A DNA stretch of 10,103 nt from Oscillospiraceae bacterium (GCA_009785875.1 WQUF01000357.1:1-10103); one strand, 5' to 3'. Positions 1-6,901 are shown, numbered from the stretch's first letter. Translations and numbers: made by a program. Notes: generated from the sequence alone by a model not told the origin.

Positions 1-117
1 ATCTTCGGGGCATCAGTTGTAGAATTTACTTCGCTTGTTGTCTGCGATATCTTCGAGGTATCAGCTGTAGAATTTACTTTGCTTGTTGTCTGCGATATCT
101 TCGGTGTATCAGTAGTG
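1..117 (-). repeat. 48-bp in-frame tandem repeat
   Basis: Bases 1-48 and 49-96 are two copies of a 48-bp unit differing at four positions (8, 11, 17 and 32 of the unit). A third, diverging copy starts at 97 and fades near 117. The period is a multiple of three, so each unit adds 16 residues (ISQTTSEVNSTTDAPK and variants) without breaking the frame. The array probably continues left of the window, so the copy number is unknown. Confidence 0.9.
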
Positions 118-467
118 GTTTGTACATATGCAAAAGTAGGTACGTTTGGTTCTATACCTTTATTTTTTTGATATGCATAAAACAAAATAGTGAAAGAGGT
201 TATTACAAGTATTAAAAAACCTGCTAATGTAAGCCTCTGACCCCTGTTAATATTAGGAGTGCTCTCTAAAACTGTGAACCTTACTTGAAGGTATAATATA
301 ATAACAATTATTATCATCACAATTATATAAATTGAGCTGTTTTTAAAAGTTAAAAAAAAGTCTTTTGATGTATCAGCAAAAGTAATAGTAAGAAAAGCTG
401 AAAAAGCAGTTAAAATAATGGTTTCTATTCCAACAAATAATAATATCCCCTTTTTGCTGTTAATCAA
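1..467 (-). CDS. Membrane protein with Ser/Thr-rich repeat tail, 3' end off window
   Basis: I translated this by hand and do not recognise the family. It opens with TTG at 467, preceded by GAGGTG (473-478) with a 5-base gap. No ATG has an equally good site, which decides the start. The frame stays open for 155 codons to the window edge. The product begins with INSKKG, then has hydrophobic segments at about residues 8-30, 46-62 and 80-98. Lysines before helix 1 and arginines at 63, 75 and 78 place the N-terminus inside and the tail outside. From about residue 117 the chain becomes rich in Thr and Ser and enters 16-residue tandem repeats containing ISQTTS and VNST. It lies 101 bases after galU with no convincing promoter of its own, so it may be read through from the operon. 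A surface-anchored or wall-associated protein is my inference; any catalytic domain would lie beyond base 1. Confidence 0.72.
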   Translation of the reverse strand, partial: MINSKKGILLFVGIETIILTAFSAFLTITFADTSKDFFLTFKNSSIYIIVMIIIVIILYLQVRFTVLESTPNINRGQRLTLAGFLILVITSFTILFYAYQKNKGIEPNVPTFAYVQTTTDTPKISQTTSKVNSTADTSKISQTTSEVNSTTDAPK

Positions 468-568
468 GATATCACCTCATTTAAAGTCGTATATAAATAA
501 TATACTATAAAATTGCTATACAATACACTACTTATAACATTAAAATTTAATAAAGATTTGTAAACTTC

Positions 569-1450
569 TTAAATCTTTTTTAAATCATCTTTCAAAATAT
601 TCTTTAGATAGTCAGTAAGTCCATCTCTAAGGTCATCTCTCTTTAAAGCAAAATCAACTGTAGCAATTAAAAAGCCTAATTTATCCCCAACATCATATCT
701 TTTTCCTTCAAAACAATAAGCATACATCACTTCTGTCTCCTTTAAAATCCTCAGGGCATCTGTAAACTGTATCTCACCATTTTTACCAGGTTTTGTATTT
801 CTAATGGCATCAAAAATACTTGGATTAACGATATATCTTCCTAAAATAGCGATATTAGAAGATGTTTCTTCAGGTTTTGGCTTCTCAATTAAATTTTTTA
901 TTATATAGACATTATCTTCTATGAATTTTCCTTCCACTATGCCATATTTATTCACATCTTCTTTAGGAACTTCTTGAACTCCTATTATTGAAGTTCTATA
1001 TTGAGAGTGACAATCTACAAGCTGCCTTAAACATGGAGTTTTGCTATCTACAATATCATCTCCTAATAGAACAGCAAAAGGTTCGTCTTTTACGAAGGTT
1101 TCAGCACATCCGATTGCATGACCAAGACCTTTAGGCTCTTTTTGCCTTATATAATATACATTTGCTAAGTTAGAAATCTTTTCAACTTCCTTTAAGAGAT
1201 CTTCCTTCCCCTGCTCTAAGAGTTCTCTTTCAAGCTCAAAGGACTTATCAAAGTGATCTTCGATTGATCTTTTATTTCGCCCTGAAATTATCAATATTTC
1301 TTCAATACCTGATTCTACGGCTTCTTCAACTATATACTGAATTGTAGGTTTATCCACAATAGGTAACATTTCTTTAGGTTGAGCTTTAGTTGCAGGTAGA
1401 AACCTGGTACCAAGTCCAGCTGCTGGAATAACTGCTTTTCTAACTTTCAT
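569..1450 (-). CDS. galU: UTP-glucose-1-phosphate uridylyltransferase
   Basis: This cytoplasmic enzyme makes UDP-glucose from UTP and glucose 1-phosphate, the donor for glycolipid, teichoic acid and capsule synthesis and for galactose use. The 293-residue product is full length for bacterial GalU/GtaB. It shows the nucleotide-binding N-terminus with GLGTRFLPATKAQPKEMLP (residues 12-30), GLGHA (108-112), the LLGDD metal and nucleotide loop (128-132), EKP (189-191), GEIQFTDA (225-232) and YDVGDKLG (252-259). All are family hallmarks and none looks damaged. The ATG at 1450 follows AGGAGG (1457-1462) with a 6-base gap. That site overlaps the stop codon of the preceding membrane protein gene, 10 bases away, so galU is the last gene of the operon that starts at citC. 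The paralogues GtaB and YngB differ little, so the symbol denotes the activity rather than a specific orthologue. Confidence 0.96.
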   Translation of the reverse strand: MKVRKAVIPAAGLGTRFLPATKAQPKEMLPIVDKPTIQYIVEEAVESGIEEILIISGRNKRSIEDHFDKSFELERELLEQGKEDLLKEVEKISNLANVYYIRQKEPKGLGHAIGCAETFVKDEPFAVLLGDDIVDSKTPCLRQLVDCHSQYRTSIIGVQEVPKEDVNKYGIVEGKFIEDNVYIIKNLIEKPKPEETSSNIAILGRYIVNPSIFDAIRNTKPGKNGEIQFTDALRILKETEVMYAYCFEGKRYDVGDKLGFLIATVDFALKRDDLRDGLTDYLKNILKDDLKKI

Positions 1451-1460
1451 TTTTTTCCTC

Positions 1461-1805
1461 CTATTTATTTATACTGAAAATTCCTATTATTGCGCACCCA
1501 AGAAATATAAAAAATACTCCAAGAAGTTTCTTTTTGGTGATTTTTTCATTTAAAAACTTGTTTGATATGATCAGTGTCCAAACATATGTAATCGTTCCAA
1601 GTGGCATACTGACTGACAAAGGTACAACTTTTAAGACAAAAATATTTGCCACCATAGCTAAAAAATATAAAAAGCCACCAAAATAAAAAAACTTATTTTT
1701 TAACAAATGGACCAAACTTATGTTATTGGTTGTAGCTTTTTTTAAAAGGAAAGCTGCAAACGAAGAGATTATGGTCATAGGTAAGATCAATATATACATC
1801 ATCAT
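1461..1805 (-). CDS. Small DMT-type four-helix membrane protein, second half of a flippase-like pair
   Basis: The product has 114 residues, almost all hydrophobic, with four predicted helices at about 3-21, 38-58, 66-82 and 93-110. The stretch PLGTITYVWTLIISNKFLNE (68-87), followed by a lysine-rich turn and a final helix, is the EamA/DMT half-transporter pattern. The membrane-embedded glutamate of EmrE-type drug exporters is missing from helix 1, so drug/proton antiport is unlikely. The ATG at 1805 overlaps the stop of the preceding gene as ATGA; two further ATG codons follow at once, so the exact first Met is uncertain. Pairing with a second four-helix protein and adjacency to galU resemble the ArnE/ArnF arrangement, where two halves move an undecaprenyl-linked sugar across the membrane. 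The substrate here is unknown. Confidence 0.85.
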   Translation of the reverse strand: MMMYILILPMTIISSFAAFLLKKATTNNISLVHLLKNKFFYFGGFLYFLAMVANIFVLKVVPLSVSMPLGTITYVWTLIISNKFLNEKITKKKLLGVFFIFLGCAIIGIFSINK

Positions 1806-2152
1806 TTTTCATCACCGCCACCTATAAAAATCACACCTAATATGATAAAAAAGATCCCTAACACTTTATAAATTGTGATTTGCTCATTAAAAATAAAGTA
1901 TCCAAATAATATACTAAACAATATGCTTGTGCTCATCATAGGGTGCAAAACTGACATGCTGCCAAATTTAAAAGCTATGACCATTGTTATAGCACCAACT
2001 CCATAGCATAAGAATCCTATGATCATTTGCAAATTTATAGCTGTACCAGATAATTTCCAAAATAATTGTCCAAGTGCTAATAAAAATGCTGAAATTAATA
2101 TATAAACTATCCCTTTCTTATTTTTTGAAATGGATTTTAAAATATTTCTCAC
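1802..2152 (-). CDS. Small DMT-type four-helix membrane protein, first half of a flippase-like pair
   Basis: The 116-residue product has a basic N-terminus (residues 1-14), then helices at about 15-33, 42-62, 69-88 and 95-112. Helix 1 contains GQLFWKL and helix 3 runs into FIFNEQIT, both typical of EamA/DMT half-proteins such as ArnE and ArnF. As in its partner, helix 1 lacks the EmrE glutamate. The likely start is GTG at 2152, overlapping the citG stop as GTGA, so translation is probably coupled. The purine-rich AGGTGA overlaps this GTG rather than preceding it, which leaves the start open; an ATT at codon 4 would be better spaced. The two halves probably form a heterodimer. Transport of a lipid-linked sugar is inference from the pairing and from galU. 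Confidence 0.83.
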   Translation of the reverse strand: MRNILKSISKNKKGIVYILISAFLLALGQLFWKLSGTAINLQMIIGFLCYGVGAITMVIAFKFGSMSVLHPMMSTSILFSILFGYFIFNEQITIYKVLGIFFIILGVIFIGGGDEK

Positions 2153-3021
2153 CTACTTATTTTAAAAAATTTTTCTCTTATCTCGTGTAGAAATATTGTG
2201 GCACTTAAAATATCTGCACTGCCACCTGGGCTTATTTTATTTTCAATGAGATAATTATTAAATTCTTCTACGCTTTTTTTATATAATTCATCTGAAACAT
2301 CATAAGCTTTTATTATTCTTTTAGCTTTATTCTGCACATCCAAAAGGCAATCTATTCCACATCTGTAAATTATATTGGTGTCTGTGCAATGCTTAATTAT
2401 GCTAATTAGAGTATAAACAAGCCTATCGTTTTTAGATTTTGATTTACTATAAGCATCCAGAGCTGACTCAAAAATAATTGGAAAACCTCTTTCTGCTTCC
2501 TCTCTAATCCCCTTTATCCTGTATTTATTATATATTTCTTCTCCGTGAGTTAAATCCTTTTTATCTTTATTTAAAAGCTCAAGCTCTAATTTTGATAAAT
2601 CTTTTGTCATTGATTTTACTATGGATCTTATATATAAAAAATCTCTATTTTCATATAAGCATCTAGTCGTTGCTGCACAGAGAATTCCTAATATAAAAAG
2701 GGTTCCCTTATGAGTGTTTACTCCTTTAGTCGAAATAAACATATCCTTTTCGCCTAGTATACCTATTTCCCTTATTTCTTTAAATAAAGCTTCCAGGCTA
2801 TTTCTTTTAAACCCTGCTTCTGCACAGAGAATAAAAGGCTTTATTAGAGAAGAAGTGCTATCTATAAATGTAAAGACATCCATATCATCGTGGGATCCAT
2901 TTGATGATGCACATACAAGCCCTAGCGATGGAAAATGATTAAATTCATAAATAAGAGATTTTATTGCAAGCGATGAAATCTTTATTGAAATATCGCTGAT
3001 TTCATATAAAATATCGATCAT
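2149..3021 (-). CDS. citG: Triphosphoribosyl-dephospho-CoA synthase
   Basis: CitG joins ATP and dephospho-CoA to give 2'-(5''-triphosphoribosyl)-3'-dephospho-CoA, the precursor of the citrate lyase prosthetic group. The 290-residue product is normal length for the stand-alone enzyme. Visible family motifs are GLVCASSNGSHDDMD (34-48), TKGVNTHKG (98-106), GIREEAERGFP (171-181), DTNIIYRCG (214-222) and SPGGSADILSATIFL (264-278). The ATG at 3021 overlaps the citX stop as ATGA, and a GGGAG touches the start, which fits coupled translation. The malonate decarboxylase homologue MdcB has the same fold and reaction, but citX and citC next door make the citrate lyase role far more likely. The gene is followed without a gap by the first flippase-like gene. 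Confidence 0.94.
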   Translation of the reverse strand: MIDILYEISDISIKISSLAIKSLIYEFNHFPSLGLVCASSNGSHDDMDVFTFIDSTSSLIKPFILCAEAGFKRNSLEALFKEIREIGILGEKDMFISTKGVNTHKGTLFILGILCAATTRCLYENRDFLYIRSIVKSMTKDLSKLELELLNKDKKDLTHGEEIYNKYRIKGIREEAERGFPIIFESALDAYSKSKSKNDRLVYTLISIIKHCTDTNIIYRCGIDCLLDVQNKAKRIIKAYDVSDELYKKSVEEFNNYLIENKISPGGSADILSATIFLHEIREKFFKISR

Positions 3022-3515
3022 CTCCCATTTAAATAGTCATTGTAGGTATCATTTATAAAATTAATTATTTCCTCGTTTGAATGGTTTTTTTCTCTCATAC
3101 AAATGAAGGCATCCTTAGAGCATAAATAGCATTTTCTAGGTGGCATTTCTAAATCTACTCTGGATATATTTTTAAAATCCTTTGAGGAATATACATCGAT
3201 ATCAACAAGCCTCCCTAAAGGGTTTAATTCTTCAAATTCTATTGCTTTGCTTTTAATGATGTATTCATCGCATTGGATTAATTCTGTGTAGTTTGGTCCC
3301 TCAAGAGTTTCTTCATACAATTTAGTATGGATTTTAGTCTTAAATACCCTGCTAAAATCTAGCGATGCAGATTCAATTATTGACCTTGTAATATGGTTTA
3401 TTTTATTTAAACCTGGATAATTAACTCTTAAAAAAACCAGAGGCAAGTTGTATTTTTTTATCAGTTCTTCCTGAAATGCAATTCTCTTCTCTCTTTGTTC
3501 TAATATATCTTCCAT
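3018..3515 (-). CDS. citX: Apo-citrate lyase phosphoribosyl-dephospho-CoA transferase
   Basis: CitX transfers the prosthetic group made by CitG onto the acyl carrier subunit (CitD) of citrate lyase. The 165-residue protein is slightly short for the family but carries its signature: REKRIAFQEEL (8-18), NYPG (32-35), EGPNY (72-76), EELNPLGRLVDIDV (95-108), then SR (118-119) and the Cys-rich tail PPRKCYLCSKDAFICMR (125-141) with cysteines at 129, 132 and 139. The ATG at 3515 is 8 bases after the citC stop, with a modest AAGG site before it. It overlaps citG by four bases. The target protein CitD is not encoded in this window. Confidence 0.94.
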   Translation of the reverse strand: MEDILEQREKRIAFQEELIKKYNLPLVFLRVNYPGLNKINHITRSIIESASLDFSRVFKTKIHTKLYEETLEGPNYTELIQCDEYIIKSKAIEFEELNPLGRLVDIDVYSSKDFKNISRVDLEMPPRKCYLCSKDAFICMREKNHSNEEIINFINDTYNDYLNGR

Positions 3516-3523
3516 GCTCTACC

Positions 3524-4546
3524 TTACCTTATCTTATCGATGATTTTTTTACCATTATCGGATTTTAAATAATCGATAGTTCCTTGAGGTAAGTATTTAT
3601 ATGCCTCGATTAATTTATTTTCAAATATGAGATTTCGAACTTTAGAAGCACTGACTACTTCGCCATATAATTCTAATCTTTCAATTTCGCATACCGAAGC
3701 ACCATATTCTGGTAAGATCTTTTTCATCGCTATATTATATTTATTCGTTACCTGATCAAAAGGTTCATTACCTACATATCTTTTATTGATATTAAATTTT
3801 TTGCAAAAGTATTTTCCAAAGATATTTAGATCCATTTCTGTATATATGTCGATTTTATCGTCTAATCTTTTTAAAAAGTAACTTGGAAATGTAGCTAAGG
3901 ATATTATATAATCGCTGCTCTCAATGATTTTTAAGTTCTTAAAATCTTTTGTATTCTCTTTTATGATGCTCAATCTATCCTTAAATGGAAACACTGATTT
4001 ATTCTCTTCAACTACGAATAGAAGCACTTCTCTGCTATTTTTACAGGCATAATCAATTAAGTGAAGATGCCCTAGAGTCATAGGATTGCAATTCATAACC
4101 AGAGCACTTTTTTCATTATTGGAAAACGAATGCTTTTCAATTAAACTATCTAGATAGCTCATTATATTATATGCTCCATTTTCAAAGAGGGAGACAGAAT
4201 TTGTGTTAATAATTTTGCTGAATCCTAAAGACTCAAAAACTTGTGAATTTTTATTCAATGTAAATGCGAAAAAATGGGAATATCCTTCTTTAAAAATTTT
4301 ATCTATTATATTATTTATGAGCACAGTCGAAATACCGAGACCTCTATAACCTATATCGATTGCCAGACATTTAATTATGTTCTTGGTCTTCGATGCTGTA
4401 GCTATCATTCGATCCTTTTCATCTTTTATTATACATGAATAATCTATATTATCTTCAAAATTTAAATCATATCTCTTTAAAAAACTTTTTAATTCATTTT
4501 TTTCATTTTCATTTTTTAAAAAAACAGTTTTTACATCATAATCCAT
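3524..4546 (-). CDS. citC: [Citrate (pro-3S)-lyase] ligase
   Basis: CitC activates citrate lyase by ATP-dependent acetylation of the thiol of the CitD prosthetic group. From the start used here the product has 340 residues. Residues about 35-125 form a GNAT-like acetyltransferase domain with the acetyl-CoA loop RGLGIST (68-74). Residues about 145-330 form the nucleotidylyltransferase domain with MNCNPMTLGH (151-160, the TxGH nucleotide site), ATFPSYF (218-224), VGNEPFDQVTNKYN (258-271) and VSASKVR (298-304). An ATG four codons upstream (4558) lies across the GGAGG itself. The ATG at 4546 has that GGAGG (4552-4556) at the proper 5-base distance, and the promoter mapped upstream would leave almost no leader for the earlier ATG, so I chose 4546. 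This is the first gene of the minus-strand operon. Confidence 0.94.
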   Translation of the reverse strand: MDYDVKTVFLKNENEKNELKSFLKRYDLNFEDNIDYSCIIKDEKDRMIATASKTKNIIKCLAIDIGYRGLGISTVLINNIIDKIFKEGYSHFFAFTLNKNSQVFESLGFSKIINTNSVSLFENGAYNIMSYLDSLIEKHSFSNNEKSALVMNCNPMTLGHLHLIDYACKNSREVLLFVVEENKSVFPFKDRLSIIKENTKDFKNLKIIESSDYIISLATFPSYFLKRLDDKIDIYTEMDLNIFGKYFCKKFNINKRYVGNEPFDQVTNKYNIAMKKILPEYGASVCEIERLELYGEVVSASKVRNLIFENKLIEAYKYLPQGTIDYLKSDNGKKIIDKIR

Positions 4547-4563
4547 AAAATCCTCCATACTTC

Positions 4564-4592
4564 ATTGTAATATTGAAGCTTTATAATTTCAA
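4564..4592 (-). promoter_or_regulatory. Sigma-A-type promoter of the citC operon
   Basis: On the minus strand, TTGAAA (4587-4592) and TACAAT (4564-4569) are exactly 17 bases apart. The predicted transcript would begin near 4556-4558, only a dozen bases before the ATG at 4546 and essentially at the GGAGG. This very short leader supports the internal start of citC. The match is one mismatch from consensus in each hexamer; no experiment supports it here. Confidence 0.7.
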
Positions 4593-4594
4593 TA
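4571..4594. promoter_or_regulatory. Inverted repeat over the citC promoter, possible operator
   Basis: TATTGAA (4571-4577) and TTCAATA (4588-4594) are perfect 7-bp inverted arms around a 10-base spacer. The right arm covers most of the -35 box and the left arm lies just upstream of the -10 box, so a protein bound here would compete with RNA polymerase. It also lies between the divergent citC and parB-like genes. In such AT-rich DNA a 7-bp dyad can occur by chance; the position is the main argument. Confidence 0.4.
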
Positions 4595-4682
4595 AAAAAA
4601 GATTATTTATATTTTTTAGGAACCAATAAGTGCTTTGAGCATATCATAATAATAATGATTTTAGTAGGATGGAGGAAGCCCT

Positions 4683-6011
4683 ATGAAATATGAATTCGAT
4701 AAAAATGATAATGTGATGGAGAGCTATGACCTTTGGGAATTAGATGAAAAGCAGCAAACATATCTTAAGGATCTGCTTGAAAAATATGGTTTTGATAAGT
4801 TTATGGATATCGAAGATGCTTTTATTCCTAAGGAAGAAGAAATGGAGACCCTTGGTATTGAGGATTTATTCCCTAATGCAACTATAACTGTTCTTAGTGA
4901 AGATAGTAAGCCTGTTGAAATTGGAAGTAAATTGATTGCACCTGGCAGTTCAATGAAGATTAAGCATACTTCTGAAGTGAAAGATTTCGCCTTAGATCAA
5001 AGGGTTAACTATTCGGAAACCGTTGAACGCATTCATCTTTCTAAACTAGTCGAGATAGATAATTCAATAAATTTCTTTCCTCTTCCAGATGATGAAGAGC
5101 TGCTGGATTTGATGGAGAAGATCGAAATGTATGGGTTAATAAGTCCACTTTTGGTTAAAAAAATGTCTAATACCGATCAATATATTGTGGTTAGCGGAAG
5201 ATCGAGGCTTATTGCTTTAAATCACTTATATAACAATACTTCGGATGAAAGTTATTTATTTCCAGAATGCCTGGTTTTAGACCCGAACACAGATTCATCA
5301 ACAATACAGGGTATAATAATATCTACGAATTTAGCTTATAGAAAAATATCGAAAGATATTCAAGTTAAATCGATTCTATTATTAGATAAAATTTTATCTA
5401 ATAGCAGGACGCATAGGACCCAAATGAATATAACGGATAAAATTGCAGAAAGTGCTGGAATATCTAGAACTACAGCAAATACAATTAGAGGATTTAAGAA
5501 TTTATCCCCTTTAGCTTTAGATTTGCTCTATAAAAATCACATAACAAGGAGTGCAGCAAGGATATTATCGATGATAAAGGAAAAAGAAACCCAAGACTTG
5601 ATCATAAATAAAATGGGAAACCAGATAAATGATATCCCTAAATTGAGGGAGATGCTCGCTGGACCTGGAAAAGGGGTATATGACGAGGAATTAAAGAAGT
5701 CAGTGCCTGAGACTTGGGAAAAGAAGATAGATAGAACATTGGGAATGGTTCCAAGCACTACTAAGATTACGCTATATGTTGCAAGCGGCATGGTCGAAGA
5801 TGTTTTAAGGGCAATAATTCCTTTAAAGGGTAAAGCAGTACTAAAATATAAAGCTTTTAAAGAAAATGAGATCAATAAATATTTAAAAGTGGGTTTGGAC
5901 GACAACCATATGGAACAATATCTGAGAAAAGGATTCGTGACTCAAGGGATTATTGATCTCGCTAGGTGCACCGATTATAAAGAATTAATTAAATATTCTA
6001 AAGGCTGCTAA
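4683..6011 (+). CDS. Orphan ParB-like DNA-binding protein
   Basis: The 442-residue protein has an acidic N-terminal extension (about 1-110) that I do not recognise. A ParB/Srx-like domain follows at about 114-235, with VERIHLSKL (114-122), GLISPLLVK (151-159), VVSGRSRLIAL (169-179, matching the ParB GERR nucleotide box with a changed residue) and TNLAYRKIS (215-223). A helix-turn-helix lies at about 247-272 (ITDKIAESAGISRTTANTI), with a following helical part similar to ParB's central DNA-binding domain. The last 110 residues (about 335-442) are not the usual ParB dimerisation tail. The ATG at 4683 follows GGAGGA (4671-4676) by 6 bases. No ParA gene adjoins it and I see no parS-like palindrome, so it is probably not the main chromosome partition protein. 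Similar solitary ParB-like proteins are often found on clostridial mobile elements. CTP binding and clamp activity are unproven; a sequence-specific regulator is the alternative. Confidence 0.8.
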   Translation: MKYEFDKNDNVMESYDLWELDEKQQTYLKDLLEKYGFDKFMDIEDAFIPKEEEMETLGIEDLFPNATITVLSEDSKPVEIGSKLIAPGSSMKIKHTSEVKDFALDQRVNYSETVERIHLSKLVEIDNSINFFPLPDDEELLDLMEKIEMYGLISPLLVKKMSNTDQYIVVSGRSRLIALNHLYNNTSDESYLFPECLVLDPNTDSSTIQGIIISTNLAYRKISKDIQVKSILLLDKILSNSRTHRTQMNITDKIAESAGISRTTANTIRGFKNLSPLALDLLYKNHITRSAARILSMIKEKETQDLIINKMGNQINDIPKLREMLAGPGKGVYDEELKKSVPETWEKKIDRTLGMVPSTTKITLYVASGMVEDVLRAIIPLKGKAVLKYKAFKENEINKYLKVGLDDNHMEQYLRKGFVTQGIIDLARCTDYKELIKYSKGC

Positions 6012-6306
6012 GCTACAGCTTAAAATTGCTAAAGTTAGAAAAAGGAAACTGTTCATGTTCATTGATAACTGTATATGCCTTGGTATTCAACGATTAGCCG
6101 TTTTTAAAAGAAATTATGAAAAAGGTTTATTTGTGCTGCTTTAAAAAAATGCTTAAAAAAATAAATAGTAATAAATAATATTTAATACATTTTAATTAAC
6201 TGTTTAATATTATATATTTTAACTTATAAAAATGTTGTTTATAACTTTCTATTTGGAGATCAATTAGAGCAACTTTTTATAAAGATTATTTTAAAACTGA
6301 TATAAC
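6012..6306. other. AT-rich intergenic stretch without a clear gene
   Basis: The 295 bases after the ParB-like stop are very AT-rich, especially from about 6150. A weak hairpin, AACG (6089-6092) and CGTT (6099-6102) followed by five Ts, might end plus-strand transcription, but its stem is only 4 bp. A 20-codon ORF at 6116-6178 has no ribosome binding site and a lysine-rich, low-complexity product, so I do not call it. No promoter, RNA gene or repeat stands out. Confidence 0.6.
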
Positions 6307-6855
6307 TTGTACAAGAAATGCATAGAATACGCTAAACTTTTTCAAGTATTTAAGAAGTATGCTGCAGGTCCTGATAACAAGGATCCAAACACATACCATG
6401 TTATTGAACGTGTTACTATCTGGGGAATTGATGATGCAACAAGCTGGAGAAGCGAGTATGGTCCATTGTTATTCAATTCAGATCTGACTCCAAAAGAAGC
6501 ATTTTATGCAGTTTTATCGACTTTGATGTTCAAATCAACGATGTTGATGGTACTACAAGAAAACTCACTGTTTGGAGTGACTTAACTGCTAATGGTTATA
6601 ATACACCTCAATTTTGGGGCACTCTCACATTGGTAAATCAAACAACTACACCAATAATTGTGACTCCACCATCTTCCCCTGCAAGTTCAATTGGTGATCC
6701 ATTTGTGCATACAGGAAATAGTACTCAGACCATAGCTAATAATCAAGTAAATGCTATTAATTTAAGTGGTTCAGCTCTTAACAAATATAATAAGTGGATG
6801 GCTCAAGTAAGTGCTCTGCTCGCCACTATACCTGATGGTTTAGCATCTTTCTTCT
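6307..6855 (+). pseudogene. Decayed GH10 xylanase with CBM9 remnant
   Basis: This is the wreck of a secreted endo-1,4-beta-xylanase. In frame 1, bases about 6322-6513 encode the end of a GH10 barrel: IEYAKLFQVFKKY, then RVTIWGIDDATSWR and GPLLFNSDLTPKEAFYAV. At 6513-6516 the similarity jumps to frame 3, where 6516-6630 reads IDFDVQINDVDGTTRKLTVW and on to FWGTLTL, the C-terminal strands of a CBM9 carbohydrate-binding module. A Thr/Pro/Ser-rich linker follows (about 6640-6700), then an unassigned segment with ANNQVNAINLSGSALNKYNKW. Missing are the signal peptide, both catalytic glutamates, most of GH10 and about three quarters of CBM9. An in-frame TGA at 6298 precedes the fragment and there is no ribosome binding site. 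The right end near 6855 is approximate, because it merges into an antisense gene start. The base composition is visibly less AT-rich than the flanks. Confidence 0.85.
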
Positions 6856-6901
6856 TATCTAAAAAGATCCTGAAAACTTGTTTTAAATTAATTTTTCCCA
6901 T
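6803..6901 (-). pseudogene. Truncated gene start running into the xylanase remnant
   Basis: On the minus strand an ATG at 6901 follows a strong GGGAGGG (6909-6915) by 7 bases. The ORF is only 32 codons, beginning MGKINLKQVFRIFLDKK. The first 15-18 codons look like a genuine N-terminus. The rest is simply antisense to the xylanase remnant (stop at 6803), so the original gene appears to have been cut off near 6845-6860. A terminator separates it from the antitoxin-like gene upstream, so expression is doubtful. I cannot assign a family from so short a piece. The alternative is a chance start site; the strength and spacing of the ribosome binding site argue against that. Confidence 0.5.

Noticed and set aside
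481..568. Promoter for the repeat-containing membrane protein
   Set aside because: TTGTAT and TATTAT are only 15 bases apart on the minus strand and other pairs are weaker, so nothing is convincing.
552..578. 8-bp inverted repeat AAAGATTT/AAATCTTT overlapping the galU stop as a terminator
   Set aside because: The stem is almost entirely A-T and no clean T-run follows on the minus strand; the T-run lies on the plus-strand side, where no gene needs terminating.
1461..2152. SMR-type multidrug exporter pair (EmrE-like)
   Set aside because: Neither protein has the essential glutamate in helix 1, and the sequence pattern and context fit ArnE/ArnF-like DMT halves better.
2714..2938. 74-codon plus-strand ORF
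   Set aside because: It is antisense to citG, which has full family motifs; the ORF has no ribosome binding site and no recognisable features.
4559..4670. Plus-strand promoter for the ParB-like gene
   Set aside because: Candidates such as TTTCAA-17-TATTTT are poor matches in very AT-rich DNA; I could not choose one.
5537..5905. 122-codon minus-strand ORF
   Set aside because: It is a shadow of the ParB-like gene on the other strand, with no start signal of its own.
6116..6178. 20-codon plus-strand ORF in the AT-rich gap
   Set aside because: It has no Shine-Dalgarno site and the product is low-complexity and lysine-rich, as expected by chance in this composition.
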